Assembly: GCA_934572465.1 (NCBI GenBank)
Contig: CAKTLG010000002.1
Span: 43,119-107,118 of the forward strand
Length of the DNA stretch: 64,000 nucleotides
DNA from: an uncultured Oscillospiraceae bacterium
GTDB lineage: Bacteria; Bacillota; Clostridia; Oscillospirales; Oscillospiraceae
Direction of reading: 5' to 3'
A model generated the notes under the pieces. It ran no database searches and was not told the DNA's origin. It saw only the letters and a program-made list of their open reading frames with translations. Made by a program: the position numbers and the translations under genes. Numbering within the stretch: the first letter of the stretch is position 1; every line of letters begins with the position of its first letter. Shown here piece after piece: positions 1-10,534 of the stretch.

Positions 1-3000
1 TTATCATCGCTTGCCTTCGTGCCATACGCTGCAAACTCGTACTTGTACAGTCTGTAGCCATCACCGTCCTTGATGGGCAGATAACCGTTGTCTTTGGGCA
101 GCTGGGAGCCGGCCATGTCCGTAACGCTCAGCAGACCCTCACCTTCGGTAGAGTCAATGACCTTACCAAAGCTATAGAGCTTACCGGTAACTGTCAGCTT
201 ATTACCATTCAGGTCGATTGTCTTTCCGGGAGCAACCGCAAAATACCAGTTGTTCACCGTCGCATCGTTGACCAGCGCAACGGTCTGACCATTTGCGGAC
301 TGCGCCAGCATGTCAGTCAGCGTACCGAAGGTCTGCGTACCAACGATCTGCGCTTCCGCAGTGGACTTCTCTACGGTGTACACACTTTCATTCTTCTTGA
401 CCACATAGCCAACCTTGACGTAGGTCGTGCCTTCGCCCTCGGGTTTCGCGCTGGGATCGAAGCCGTAGAACGTGCCGCCGGTGACTTCCATCACCGCAGT
501 GCCAGCCTGGTAAGCGTCGTCAATGCAGTTGAGCAGATAGCGCTTGTTCGTGTCTTCGGTCTGGAACGTGCCGCCCTTGATGTAAGCAGTGCCGTTATCG
601 ACCTGAACAGCAGAGGTAAAGCATTTATAGTTGCCGCTCTCAATCGTCAGCTTCGAGCCAGTGATGACCTCAACACCATAAACGTTGGTTGTCGTAAGTC
701 CACCGTTGCCAACGGAATCCTTCAGGGTCAACTCGCCGCCCTTTTGGACAACAATTGCAGCTTCAAGGTTTGCATTACTGCTCGAAGCCTTAGTCACAGT
801 AAGGGTTTTGCCATTGAAATCAATGGTGAGCTTGCCATTGGGTGCTACAAGCTCCGCTGTGCTGGTGTCCTTGAGAAGCTTGATCGTCGCACCGGTTTCA
901 TTCCAAACAGATGCAAGCTTATCCCACGAGTCAAAGCTCTTGATCGTGCCATCCGCAAGCGTGGCCTCGACAACGTACTCGCCCTCTACGACAAAGAGGC
1001 CATCTTTTTCGTGGACTTCCTTGCCTTCGACAACCAATGCCTTATCAGGCTCCGTGGAATACTTACCGCCGGAGAGCTCGGTGACCATCGTGCCGGTGCT
1101 GCCATCGCCAGCCTGAACGACCAGCGCGTTGTTGCCGAGCAGCGTGGCAGTAGTACCGGAGATCTTGACAGTACCGTTCTTCTGGTAGACTGCCGCCGCG
1201 GTGCTGCCCTCAGCGGAACTTGCCTTGAACGTACCGCCAGTGATGGTCAGCGTGCCTTCGGATGCCCAGTAGATGACGCCAGCATCCCAAGCCGTGCCGT
1301 TAGAGGTCAGCGTACCCTTGCTAATGGTTACATTGGGCTTGCTGTTCACTGCAGTACCGATGCAGTTGCCGTTTTGGCTGGTGATATTGGCAGTTCCTAT
1401 GCTGCCAATAACGACCGAACCGGTCTTGCTGGCGCTGTCGTTTACAGCGATGGACCAGCCGTCCGTGGTAATGTTGGCGTAGCGGACATTCAGCAGACCG
1501 CCAACATTGTAAATACCATACTGACTTTCAAGCACTACCTTCTGTATAGCCTGAGTACCGCCCAGCAGCAAGGTGCTGCCGCTCATCACCTGAATGGCGA
1601 AGTTGCTGGCACTGCCGCTGGTAGGCTCGTCGATGCGCTTGATCGTACCGTTATTGATGGTAACATTCGCGCTGCCCTGCGTATAAATCTGCGCGCCGTC
1701 AAGTGTGAGAGTATACTTGTTAAGATTCAACGTTACAGTAGCAGTGCCACCGATGCCAAGGCTGCTCGTAACCGTGACGTTATCAAGCAGCTTGACTGTG
1801 CCGCCAGATTTGTTCGCGTCGAGAATCGCCTGTGCCAGACTGGTGTACTGCGTGCCGTTGTACTCAGCAACCGGCGTCTGCTCGACTGTGTACATACCAT
1901 CCTTGGCTGCCAGCGTGCAGCCTTCGGCAAGATATGCCTCGTTGAAGGTCTTGTTGTAGGTACCGCCGGAGACGTTGATGCAATCGCCAGCTTCCGCCCA
2001 CTCGGACTCTGTCTTCGTGGTGTTGTCCCAACTGAAGGCATGGATAACCTCGCCGTTTTCGCCGTCAACAGTGGTGATGGTAGGCGTGTCCTTGATGGTC
2101 ACAACAGGTGCGCCGCCGGGGTAGCTGCGGTTGGCCGCGGAGATCGCCGCAATGTCGTAGATCGGGCCAGCCGCGCCGGTCTCGTGATCCGCCTTGCCAA
2201 GCGTCTCGATTTTCGGGCTGCCGATGATCTTCAGCGTGCCGGAGCACATCTGGATGCCGCCCTTGCCGGAGATGGTAGCGTTACCCTGAATATTCAGCGT
2301 ACCGTTATCCGGATGATAGATGGCGTAGTTGTTCGTTGCGGAAACAACTGCGTTGCCTGTGATAGTGATCTGCGTACCCTTGCCGTCCACATGGAAGGCC
2401 TTATCGCCGTTTCCGCTGATGGCGGGGCTGGGACCGGTGGCCTCGATAGAGGCGTTACCGGCAACGGTGAGCTTCTCACTTACAGTCTTGCTGCCAAAGA
2501 TGGTCACGCCGTAGGAATCCGGAGCAAGCACCTTGGCGCTATTCCGCATGTACAGCATGGGGCTGATACCACTGTAGGCGTCCTCGTTGCTGCCGATGCG
2601 GATAACGGAGCTGCTGTTGACAATGCCCGTGCTGGTGACAGTACCGTTCTCCAGATAGAGGTTGCCCTTATTGATCTGGAGCGCGCGGCAGTTTTTGCCG
2701 GTGAGCGTGTAGCCGCCGAGGTTGAGAAGCACAGAACCGGCGCTGTACATCTTGGCAAAGACAACAGTCTCAGTGATCGTCACATCGGTCAGCAGCGTCA
2801 CTTCCGTCTGACCGCCGTTTCTCTGCGATGCCGCGTCAATGGCCGCCTGCAGAGATTCGTACTTGGTGCCATTGTACTCGGCAACGTAGGTTGCTTTCCT
2901 GACGCCATACGTGCCGTCCGTGTTCTCCATCGGGATATACCCCTCCGCGCACAGAGCATCCATGTTGGTGGGGATGCTGCTGAACGTACCGCCGGTGATG

Positions 3001-6000
3001 TTGACGTAGGTGCCAGCGGCAGTCCACTCGGCAACCGCGTTGTTGGTGTAGTCGTACGCCTTGACCGTCTGAGCGCCATTGCCGGTCGCCTTGATGGTGC
3101 CGCCGTTGATCTCAGCGGTGGGGACGCCGCCGGGGTAGTTGCGGTTGATGATGGAGATCGCCGCGCCGTCCAGAATGGCGTTCTGGCTGCCGGCGGTATC
3201 CCAGTTGTCGCCCGTGGAGGTAATGCTGCCGTCGTTCACGACCAGCTTGCCCGCGCACATCTCAATGCCCGTGTGGCCGCTGATCTCGCCGCCGTTGACG
3301 GTGACAGTGCCCAGCTGCGGGTGGTAGATGGCAAGGCCCTTCGGTGCGGAAACGACCGCGCCGTCGTTGATCGTCACATCGGTGCTGTCAATGTTACCGG
3401 CGGTCTCGCTGCCGTTGCCGGCGATAGCATAATTGCCATTTGCCTTGACCGTGCCGTTGACCGTCAGCTTGGAGGTACCGGACGTGAAGATGCCATATGC
3501 GTCGCCGCCATCAACGACAACGTCACTTTCGATGGTCAGATCGCCCTGACCCACAAGGTCAATTGCGCCGCGCTTGCTGCCGGTATACTTGACTGTGCCA
3601 TTCTTGATGGTGACCTTGGTATAGACATTCAGCGTAGCGTAATACGGATTTGCACCATCATAGCTCAAGGTATGTCCATTCAGATCGAGCGTGACTTCCG
3701 GGCCAACGCTGGAGTTATCAAGCGTCCAGCCGCCCTTTGTAACGTCACCCAAGAGCTTGATCTGCGTAACGTTGCCGCCCTTGATGTTAGCACTATCAGC
3801 CGTCTTCTTCACGCTGCCGTCGCTGAAGGTAATCTCGTAGACTGCATCCGACTCCGCAGTGGCGAAGAAGTTCTTGCCATTGTTGTCGAGGAAGCAGTCT
3901 TCCGGAACAGTTAGCGCGTTGCCGCTGAACGTACCATACAGCATGGCAAAGCCATTGGTTGTGTTCGAACCGCAAACAAGGATCGTGCCGTTGTTCACGA
4001 GTGTCGCACCAGTGCGCACGCCGAGACGCTTCGCGTCTGCCGCGACAGTCAGGGTCACACCATCGTTGACCGTCAGGGTTGCGCCGTTTGCAACGTCAAG
4101 GTATACACCCTCGGGAATCGTGAAGTTGTCGGTCAGGGTGTAATCCTTGGCAACAACGATCCATTTGTTCTCGCCGAGGTTTTCAACTGCCGCCGCGATG
4201 GTATCGTAGCTTGCAACCTTCGTGCCGGTGTAGCCGGTCCAGACTTCGATGGGCGTGTACGCTTCAACGCCATAGGTGCCGTCGCCGTTATCCTTGGGGA
4301 CGTAGCCGTCAGCGCAGTACTCAGGCATGACCTCGCTCGAGAACGTACCGCCGGAGACGGCGATGGTATCATCAGAGAAGTCATTATAGGTCTCCTTCAC
4401 GCTATTCAGCGCGCCGAGACCCACAAGGCCGGTATATTTGCCCGTGCTGCCAATGATCTTAATCGTACCCACAGGCTTGGGGGTCACATTCGCTTCCATT
4501 ACGTTGTCCGTGGAGACAACCGCGAAGCCCTTACCGGTGGGGCCGTTGTTGTTCTGCGTGTAGCTGGGTTCCTTAACTGTCGTGCTCACCTTGCAGTTCT
4601 CAAGCGTCAGGTCGGTGTACTTGACCTCAACGCCGTTGGTGCCGGAGATCGTGCAGTTCTTAAAGTACGCCTTCTGCAAGCCGCCGTCCTTAAAGGTCTG
4701 CGTCGAACCCGCGATATACACGCCGCACTCCACTGCATTATCGCCATTGATCGTGGTACCGGTAACCGTCAGGTCCAGGCCATGGTACGTACCATTGTGA
4801 TACAGGACATTGCCCGTGCCGACAAGCGTACTATTCTCAATTACGATCGTCGCATTATCAGCAAAGTTGCAGACCGCATAAGCGCCCTCGATCGTGGATC
4901 TCATGATCGTATAGGTCTTGTTTGCGCCCGCAAAGCCGATACATGCATTGCCGCCGGTCACCTCACTGATGACAGTTGCGTAATTGTAAATCGTCAGGTT
5001 TTCATGAGCATTGATCGCTCTTGCTTGCGTAGCCTTGATCGTACCGTTGCCACCATAAATCTTCACGGGAGCATTAGTCACAATCGCATAGCGGCTGTCG
5101 CCGGAGCTGCCCATTTTATAGGTGCTCGTCAGCGTCTTACCGCTCAGCATAATGGTGAGTTTTTTGTCGATCACGATCTGCTTGCTGACCGAGATATCAT
5201 CAAGCAGCATAATGGTATCGCCGTCAGCCGCTGCCGCAAGAGCGTCTTCCAACGAGGAAAACTCGCCCTTATGATGGTTGACTTTTGCAACGGCCGCAAT
5301 GGGAGTAAGGGTCAGGTTTCCATCCCCATTATCCTTCCACTCGTAACCGGTCGGAGTTCCTTTCTCAACTGTAAAAGCAGCACTCTTGGTCACAGTGAAC
5401 TGCTTCGCCGAGCTGTTCACGATCAGTTCTTTCACTGAACCGCTCTCGAGCTTCAAGCCAAGCTGAGGCGTACCCACAGCAGCCTCGTCGTAAATGAGCC
5501 TGACCTTGCCATTGACCTGGCTGTTGCCCGTGATCGTCACGTCCGTGCCAGCATAGCTTGCAAAGCCGCAAATGCCGATCGCATAGACCTGAGTTCTGTT
5601 GCCCGCTGTGGGCGTAAGCACCGAATCATCGATCACAACCGTTCCGTTGTTGCTCGACAGCGTGAACGTTTCGCCGGACAGACTGACCTCAGAGCCATCC
5701 AGATTCATGTTCTTCACAGTCAAATCGGCATAGTTCTGCACCAGCATCATAAGCTCGCTCCCAATGCTCTCGTCGGCACGGAACGTACCCTTGTTCTGAG
5801 CGCTGCTCATGAGGATGATCTTGTTGCCCTCCTCAATGTGCATCGCCTGCGTCTCCGTGCCGGTGCTGCCGACGGGCGTACCGTTCATCGTATAGGTATG
5901 ACCCGCGAAATCAACGGTCAGGCCATTCGGGAACGCATCCTTTTCGATCATGATGCCATTGCCGGAGCAGTCGTTCAGCAGCGTGACGGTACGCGCCTTG

Positions 6001-9000
6001 GTCGTGTCGACCTTTGCTGCCGCGATAGCCGCTTCCAGCGTCTCATAGCCAATGCCATTGAACGCCGCAGCGTAGGTGCACACAAGCGTGCCGTTGTCAT
6101 CCCACTCATAGCCATCGGGGGCGGCGAGCGTGACGTCGCTGGACTTGGTGACGGTGACCTTTTCAGCGCCGCTCGAAGCGACCAGCGAACCGGTCACCAT
6201 ACCGCTTTCAAGTGTGAACTTGAGATCTCTATTGCCAGCCTTGTCCGAGGAGATCTCAATGTCACCTTCGATCCGGCTGTTGCCAGTGACCGTCACATCG
6301 GCACCGGAATAATTCGCAAAGCCGCAAACGTCGAAAGCGAACGGGCCGCTCACATTATTAGTGTTCTTGCCGGCGATGATCGTGCTGTCCTTGATAAAGG
6401 TCTTGCCATTATTATTGGACATGGTATAGCAGGTTGCATTGCCGCCGGTAACAGTCATGCCATCAAGCGTCAGGTCGCAGTAGTTCTGGAGCAGAATCGC
6501 CGCAGCGCCGGTCCAGACCCTATTGCCGCTCATTTTACCCGTGCAGGTATCCGCCGATGTAATCGTACCATTCGTAAAGGTGATCTTGTTGCCCTTCTTC
6601 AGCTGGAAGCCGTTGGTCTCAGAATTGTTGGAGCCGACCAGCCTACCGCTGACCGTGTAAGTATAACCTGCGAAATCAACGGTCAGGCCGCTCGGGAACG
6701 CACTCTCTTCGACCACGATGCCATTGCCGGAGCAGTTGCTCAGCAGCGTGATGGTATCGCCGTCTACAGCCGCCGCAAAGGCCGCCTCGAGGGTTTCGTA
6801 CTGACCCTTGTCCGCGATCTTGGCCACGTAGGCGGTGGCCTTCGTCACGCCATAAGTAGCATCCTCGTTCTTAACCAGTTCTACCGTGCTCGGGAGGAAC
6901 TCCGATACAGAATCGTTTATGAAGGTGATCGTCGCGGTGGGGTCAACGGTAAAAACGATCGTACCGTTGGCAATCGAGTAGAACGAGCCGGTAATATTGC
7001 CGCTCACAAGGGTTACATTCGGGGCATCCAGATTGTAACCGTCGTCATCCATCTTGATACCCTGAATTTCGCCGCCGTTAATGGTAACGTCCGCTGTGCC
7101 GTTGATTCGCATACCATAGGCTTCTTTGATAAGACCGGTATCAATATAGCGTGCGGAGATCGTGCCGCCGGTGATGTTAACAGTCGAGCCGGAATAAGCA
7201 TCAACGCCGTGCAGACCGCCGATGATCGTACCGCCGGAGATATTCAGCGTCATCTGAGCACCGACACTAATAGCGCAATTCCTGCTGTTGGCGGGTACAC
7301 TTATATAACCACCCTCAATATTCACAGTACGCGCAGGTGCCTTGGTCTTACTTCCAATAACGAGCGGGCCGAAACCGTTTTTTGTGGAACAGGCTTCCAA
7401 TGTACCGCTCTTTAAAGTGAATTTTGCACCGCTACCGTTGCTGGAAAAATAAATCACAATCGGGTCAGCCGACGATGTGCCACTATAAGCGTTGGTAATC
7501 TTGCCGCTTTGTTCTTCACTGCTGTCTACTACAGTCAAGTCAGTTGCGCTATTTGACAACTTGATTGTCCAGAGAGCCGTGCTGCTGAGCGTCTTACCGT
7601 TCAGGTCGAGGGTCAACTGCTTGCTGATGCTCTGCGCGGAAGTCAGCGTAATGTCGTCCAGCAGCGTCACGGTGTCGCCCGTGTTCGCGGCTCTGATGGC
7701 TTCAGCGAGGGTTGCGTAGCCGGTGCCGCCAACCTCGGCGACGCCGGCAGGCTCGGTGGTGCTGGGAGTCACCTTACCGGTGGTGGCATTGTAGGTGTAA
7801 CCCTCAGCAACGTAAGCCGACACATCGGTGCTAAACGTACCGCCGGAGATGGTGATCGTGCCGTTGGTGCCGAGCATCTTCACCTCACCATTGAATATAC
7901 CGTCTTTGACGGTGATCTCGCTGGGACCGTTACAGGTCAAAGTTCCTTCAACTGTACCACCAGAAATCTCAAGCGTCGCTGGGTAAGTAGAGCTGAGGGA
8001 AATGATATTTACACTGCTTACAGTACCGCCGGTAATATTGGTTTTGACCGTTCCAGTTTTACCACCACCAGGGCTGTTGACCTTCACGCCATCACTTGTA
8101 CCGTTAATCGTGCCGCCGCTGATATTCAGCGTTACACTGGGGATCTTAGAAGGAGTTCCCGTCGGCGCATCAATAAGGACACCATATACTGCGTTTGTAG
8201 CAGTCTGTCCTCCGATATCGACAGTAACAGAAACTGCATTTGACAGCTGGCAAACATAGAGACCGCTCTTGTTGGAAACCAGCGTCACATTCTCAAGCGT
8301 AGTCGTACCGCCGCCGGTCACATAGATCGCAGAAGTCGCTTTTTTTGTTCCTGTTGAGGTGTTCTCGATCGTACCGTTCTTAATGACGAGTCCCGTCCTC
8401 GAGGCAATAACTGTACCATTGTTCTCAACTGCCGACGTAATCTTGTGGCCGCCTAAATCAAAGGTCAGATTTTCGACGCCGCTATTGTAAAACTTTATAC
8501 TGCTGGTACCCAAATCGACATTTTGCAGCAGAGTGACGGTATCTCCAGTCTTCGTTGCTTTGATGGCCGCTTCCAGCGTCTCATAGTAGGCATTGCCGAT
8601 TCTGGCGACGCCGGTGGGCTCGGTGGTGTCGGGCTTCACCGTGCCGGTCTCGGGGTCATAGGTGTAACCGTCAGCGACGTAAGCCGTCACATCGCTACCA
8701 GTAAACGTACCGCCGGAAATGGAAAGGGTATCCTCGTCTACTGCACTGACAGTACCAGTGTAGTTACCGTCCTTGATCTCAACACTAATGCCGTAGTAAG
8801 CGGTCTTTTCAACGGTCACATTCCCGACACTGCCGTTTTTGATGATAACGTTGGTGGAGTTATTCCAACTTGGCTGCTTAGCCGTGAAGTTCTCGCATGT
8901 AACGCTTTCTAGTTCCGTCGTACCATTTTGTACCGTAATGTTGCCGGAACAACTCAGGCTGCCGGTGAACTTGTTGGTAAGGAGGTTCAAAATAATGTCG

Positions 9001-9752
9001 CCGTTTTCCTTCGTGCAATCCTCCGTAACATCAGTGATGATATTCACGGTAGACTGGTTGCTATTAATCGCCTCTTGAAGAGTCTTGTAATATACCCTAC
9101 TGCTAAGATCAGTGCGAGCGACATAGCCTTGTTCAATCGCGTACACATCATCTGCAGCAACCTTGTAACTTCCATTGCTTTGCAGCGTGGCAATATAGCC
9201 AGCGCGAAGCCATGTGGTATCGGGTTCACCATTAAAATAACCACCAATGATCTCAATCACACCAGCCTCGCCATTGGTGATATTGCTGAGCGTGTACGTA
9301 GCACCACTGGTGATATTCAGCGTGCCGTTATTCTGCACGATAAAGCCAGTTGCACCGTCGCATCCCAGCTTCAACGTACCGTTGTTCGTAATAATGGCAT
9401 CACCGCCGCCGATATCAGGATGAGCAAAATACTGCTTGTACTGGTCGATCGTCAAGTTGCCATTATTTGTAACAATACCATGAAGTTGATGACCATACAG
9501 GCTCAAATTCACGGTTTTCCCCGCAGGAATCGTAAATTCTTCTGTAACATCTTTCTCCAGATAGATGTTGCCCGGTCCTTCGTTGATTGCCTCTTGCACA
9601 GTCGTCCAGTGCGTTGAGCCGGAAAACGCCGCATACTCTTCCGCACTTTCTTCCCCGCTCCCGTCATCCACCGCATACGCCGCGGGGACCATGCTCAGGA
9701 ACATGGCCAGCGTCAGCAGCAGTGACAAGAGCTTGCTTGTTATGTGCTTCAT
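1..9752 (-). CDS. Giant secreted beta-helix repeat surface protein (C-terminus beyond left edge)
   Basis: The reading frame is open from the ATG at 9750-9752 to the window edge, giving at least 3,250 residues with no stop. The N-terminus is a signal peptide of about 27 residues ending in AYA. The rest is Gly/Thr/Asn-rich, with short beta strands of the type 'G-x-L-T-I-x-G-G-T-[FI]', as in right-handed parallel beta-helices. About twelve modules start with a Y-x-[ST]-L-x-x-A-[IF]-x-A-A-x-x-G-x-T-[IV]-x-L-L motif near positions 9610, 9110, 8605, 7745, 6840, 6075, 5290, 4250, 2890, 1875, 950 and 365. An AGGAGG lies 9 bases before the start. The start overlaps the phosphatase stop as ATGA, so translation is probably coupled to the kinase operon. 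Anchor and C-terminal domains are not visible. Adhesin or matrix function is inference. Confidence 0.9.
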   Translation of the reverse strand, partial: MKHITSKLLSLLLTLAMFLSMVPAAYAVDDGSGEESAEEYAAFSGSTHWTTVQEAINEGPGNIYLEKDVTEEFTIPAGKTVNLSLYGHQLHGIVTNNGNLTIDQYKQYFAHPDIGGGDAIITNNGTLKLGCDGATGFIVQNNGTLNITSGATYTLSNITNGEAGVIEIIGGYFNGEPDTTWLRAGYIATLQSNGSYKVAADDVYAIEQGYVARTDLSSRVYYKTLQEAINSNQSTVNIITDVTEDCTKENGDIILNLLTNKFTGSLSCSGNITVQNGTTELESVTCENFTAKQPSWNNSTNVIIKNGSVGNVTVEKTAYYGISVEIKDGNYTGTVSAVDEDTLSISGGTFTGSDVTAYVADGYTYDPETGTVKPDTTEPTGVARIGNAYYETLEAAIKATKTGDTVTLLQNVDLGTSSIKFYNSGVENLTFDLGGHKITSAVENNGTVIASRTGLVIKNGTIENTSTGTKKATSAIYVTGGGTTTLENVTLVSNKSGLYVCQLSNAVSVTVDIGGQTATNAVYGVLIDAPTGTPSKIPSVTLNISGGTINGTSDGVKVNSPGGGKTGTVKTNITGGTVSSVNIISLSSTYPATLEISGGTVEGTLTCNGPSEITVKDGIFNGEVKMLGTNGTITISGGTFSTDVSAYVAEGYTYNATTGKVTPSTTEPAGVAEVGGTGYATLAEAIRAANTGDTVTLLDDITLTSAQSISKQLTLDLNGKTLSSTALWTIKLSNSATDLTVVDSSEEQSGKITNAYSGTSSADPIVIYFSSNGSGAKFTLKSGTLEACSTKNGFGPLVIGSKTKAPARTVNIEGGYISVPANSRNCAISVGAQMTLNISGGTIIGGLHGVDAYSGSTVNITGGTISARYIDTGLIKEAYGMRINGTADVTINGGEIQGIKMDDDGYNLDAPNVTLVSGNITGSFYSIANGTIVFTVDPTATITFINDSVSEFLPSTVELVKNEDATYGVTKATAYVAKIADKGQYETLEAAFAAAVDGDTITLLSNCSGNGIVVEESAFPSGLTVDFAGYTYTVSGRLVGSNNSETNGFQLKKGNKITFTNGTITSADTCTGKMSGNRVWTGAAAILLQNYCDLTLDGMTVTGGNATCYTMSNNNGKTFIKDSTIIAGKNTNNVSGPFAFDVCGFANYSGADVTVTGNSRIEGDIEISSDKAGNRDLKFTLESGMVTGSLVASSGAEKVTVTKSSDVTLAAPDGYEWDDNGTLVCTYAAAFNGIGYETLEAAIAAAKVDTTKARTVTLLNDCSGNGIMIEKDAFPNGLTVDFAGHTYTMNGTPVGSTGTETQAMHIEEGNKIILMSSAQNKGTFRADESIGSELMMLVQNYADLTVKNMNLDGSEVSLSGETFTLSSNNGTVVIDDSVLTPTAGNRTQVYAIGICGFASYAGTDVTITGNSQVNGKVRLIYDEAAVGTPQLGLKLESGSVKELIVNSSAKQFTVTKSAAFTVEKGTPTGYEWKDNGDGNLTLTPIAAVAKVNHHKGEFSSLEDALAAAADGDTIMLLDDISVSKQIVIDKKLTIMLSGKTLTSTYKMGSSGDSRYAIVTNAPVKIYGGNGTIKATQARAINAHENLTIYNYATVISEVTGGNACIGFAGANKTYTIMRSTIEGAYAVCNFADNATIVIENSTLVGTGNVLYHNGTYHGLDLTVTGTTINGDNAVECGVYIAGSTQTFKDGGLQKAYFKNCTISGTNGVEVKYTDLTLENCKVSTTVKEPSYTQNNNGPTGKGFAVVSTDNVMEANVTPKPVGTIKIIGSTGKYTGLVGLGALNSVKETYNDFSDDTIAVSGGTFSSEVMPEYCADGYVPKDNGDGTYGVEAYTPIEVWTGYTGTKVASYDTIAAAVENLGENKWIVVAKDYTLTDNFTIPEGVYLDVANGATLTVNDGVTLTVAADAKRLGVRTGATLVNNGTILVCGSNTTNGFAMLYGTFSGNALTVPEDCFLDNNGKNFFATAESDAVYEITFSDGSVKKTADSANIKGGNVTQIKLLGDVTKGGWTLDNSSVGPEVTLDLNGHTLSYDGANPYYATLNVYTKVTIKNGTVKYTGSKRGAIDLVGQGDLTIESDVVVDGGDAYGIFTSGTSKLTVNGTVKANGNYAIAGNGSETAGNIDSTDVTINDGAVVSAPKGLAIYHPQLGTVTVNGGEISGHTGIEMCAGKLVVNDGSITSTGDNWDTAGSQNAILDGAAISIINRNYPGGVPTAEINGGTIKATGNGAQTVKAYDYTNNAVAEWTAAGTYVNITGGTFSSIPTNMDALCAEGYIPMENTDGTYGVRKATYVAEYNGTKYESLQAAIDAASQRNGGQTEVTLLTDVTITETVVFAKMYSAGSVLLNLGGYTLTGKNCRALQINKGNLYLENGTVTSTGIVNSSSVIRIGSNEDAYSGISPMLYMRNSAKVLAPDSYGVTIFGSKTVSEKLTVAGNASIEATGPSPAISGNGDKAFHVDGKGTQITITGNAVVSATNNYAIYHPDNGTLNIQGNATISGKGGIQMCSGTLKIIGSPKIETLGKADHETGAAGPIYDIAAISAANRSYPGGAPVVTIKDTPTITTVDGENGEVIHAFSWDNTTKTESEWAEAGDCINVSGGTYNKTFNEAYLAEGCTLAAKDGMYTVEQTPVAEYNGTQYTSLAQAILDANKSGGTVKLLDNVTVTSSLGIGGTATVTLNLNKYTLTLDGAQIYTQGSANVTINNGTIKRIDEPTSGSASNFAIQVMSGSTLLLGGTQAIQKVVLESQYGIYNVGGLLNVRYANITTDGWSIAVNDSASKTGSVVIGSIGTANITSQNGNCIGTAVNSKPNVTISKGTLTSNGTAWDAGVIYWASEGTLTITGGTFKASSAEGSTAAAVYQKNGTVKISGTTATLLGNNALVVQAGDGSTGTMVTELSGGKYSTEPDKALVVEGKEVHEKDGLFVVEGEYVVEATLADGTIKSFDSWDKLASVWNETGATIKLLKDTSTAELVAPNGKLTIDFNGKTLTVTKASSSNANLEAAIVVQKGGELTLKDSVGNGGLTTTNVYGVEVITGSKLTIESGNYKCFTSAVQVDNGTAYIKGGTFQTEDTNKRYLLNCIDDAYQAGTAVMEVTGGTFYGFDPSAKPEGEGTTYVKVGYVVKKNESVYTVEKSTAEAQIVGTQTFGTLTDMLAQSANGQTVALVNDATVNNWYFAVAPGKTIDLNGNKLTVTGKLYSFGKVIDSTEGEGLLSVTDMAGSQLPKDNGYLPIKDGDGYRLYKYEFAAYGTKASDD
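5950..6840 (-). repeat. Tandem near-duplicate beta-helix modules in the giant protein
   Basis: Modules starting near 6840 and 6075 share the same opening: NCSGNGI, then a D/E-rich turn, then [AF]FP-GLTVDFAGYTYT-like residues, a VGS turn and a GNKI strand. The DNA agrees: ccattgccggagcag occurs at the matching place in both (near 6720 and 5950). This indicates recent duplication within the gene. Confidence 0.65.
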
Positions 9753-10534
9753 AATTTCCCTCCTGTTTCATTTTTGGGATCATGATCTATATGATCCGGA
9801 ACACGCGATAACGTTTCCGGTTGACAAGGGAAAAATGCGTCGCTCCGCGCGGCAAGGGAATCCGCTTTTCCGTTCCCGAGCCTGCGGCGCACGACCTCCA
9901 TCGCCGCGCCGAGGTTCGGCGGGCGGGTATCGGCGCCGTGCGCGTCGGAGGCGAGCAGCTGGGCGCTCCCCCCCCGCAGGAGGCGGAGCACGGGGCCGCG
10001 CCGCAGCGCGTGGAGCAGCGGCGCCGCGCTGACCTGCACGGGCACGCCGAGCGCGAGCACGGCCTCGATATGCTGGGATCGCTGGTGGTCAAGGTATCGC
10101 TCGATATGGGCGATGACGGGGGTGAGCCCCGTGCGCCCGGGCAGCTCATAGAGCTGGCGGATCATCTGGTCTGTCCACGGCTCGAACGGCAGCTCGAGCA
10201 GGAAGTGCTTCCCTTCGCCAAGGCACAGGCGCGGCAGCTCGTCCCACTCGGCAAGGTTCGGCCTCCACGCGATCTCCGCGCCGAGGGCGAGCTGCGGCAG
10301 CGCGCGGCGCTCGTCCTCCGGCAGCGCCGTGATGGCGGCGGCAAGGGTGCGCGCGGCCTTCGTGCGGCGGCGGAGAAAGTGCGGGATATCCTCGCGGTCG
10401 CGGTAGAAGTGCGGCGTGAGGATCACGGCGCCGACGCCCTGCTCGGCCTCCATGCGGAGCATGGCGAGCGAGGTGTCCACGTCACGTGCGCCGTCGTCCA
10501 TGCCGGGGAGAATGTGGGTGTGCAGATCGGTCAC
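9749..10534 (-). CDS. CpsB/YwqE-type PHP-domain protein-tyrosine phosphatase
   Basis: 261 aa, the usual length for the family. The N-terminus carries the PHP metal-binding motif D-x-H-x-H (DLHTH, residues 3-7), followed by PGMDDGA, typical of CpsB/CapC/YwqE phosphatases. Later metal ligands are visible in LTPHF (about residue 40) and HIERY (about residue 145). The known family role is to dephosphorylate the tyrosine-rich tail of the cognate BY-kinase and to modulate capsule or exopolysaccharide output. The start overlaps the kinase stop (ATGA) and the stop overlaps the start of the giant surface protein, so it sits inside a tightly coupled operon. The substrate is inferred to be the neighbouring kinase. 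Confidence 0.9.
   Translation of the reverse strand: MTDLHTHILPGMDDGARDVDTSLAMLRMEAEQGVGAVILTPHFYRDREDIPHFLRRRTKAARTLAAAITALPEDERRALPQLALGAEIAWRPNLAEWDELPRLCLGEGKHFLLELPFEPWTDQMIRQLYELPGRTGLTPVIAHIERYLDHQRSQHIEAVLALGVPVQVSAAPLLHALRRGPVLRLLRGGSAQLLASDAHGADTRPPNLGAAMEVVRRRLGNGKADSLAARSDAFFPCQPETLSRVPDHIDHDPKNETGGKL

Noticed and set aside
744..3914. 1,056-residue plus-strand open frame
   Set aside because: It is the antisense of the giant beta-helix gene. The GC-rich, repetitive codon use of that gene keeps stops out of the opposite strand. It has no signal peptide, domain or ribosome-binding site.
5838..7415. 525-residue plus-strand open frame
   Set aside because: Antisense of the same repeat gene, with no domain and no start signal.
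1..9752. CRISPR-like array
   Set aside because: The repeats are degenerate, in frame and of protein-module length; there are no constant short repeats with equal spacers and no cas genes.
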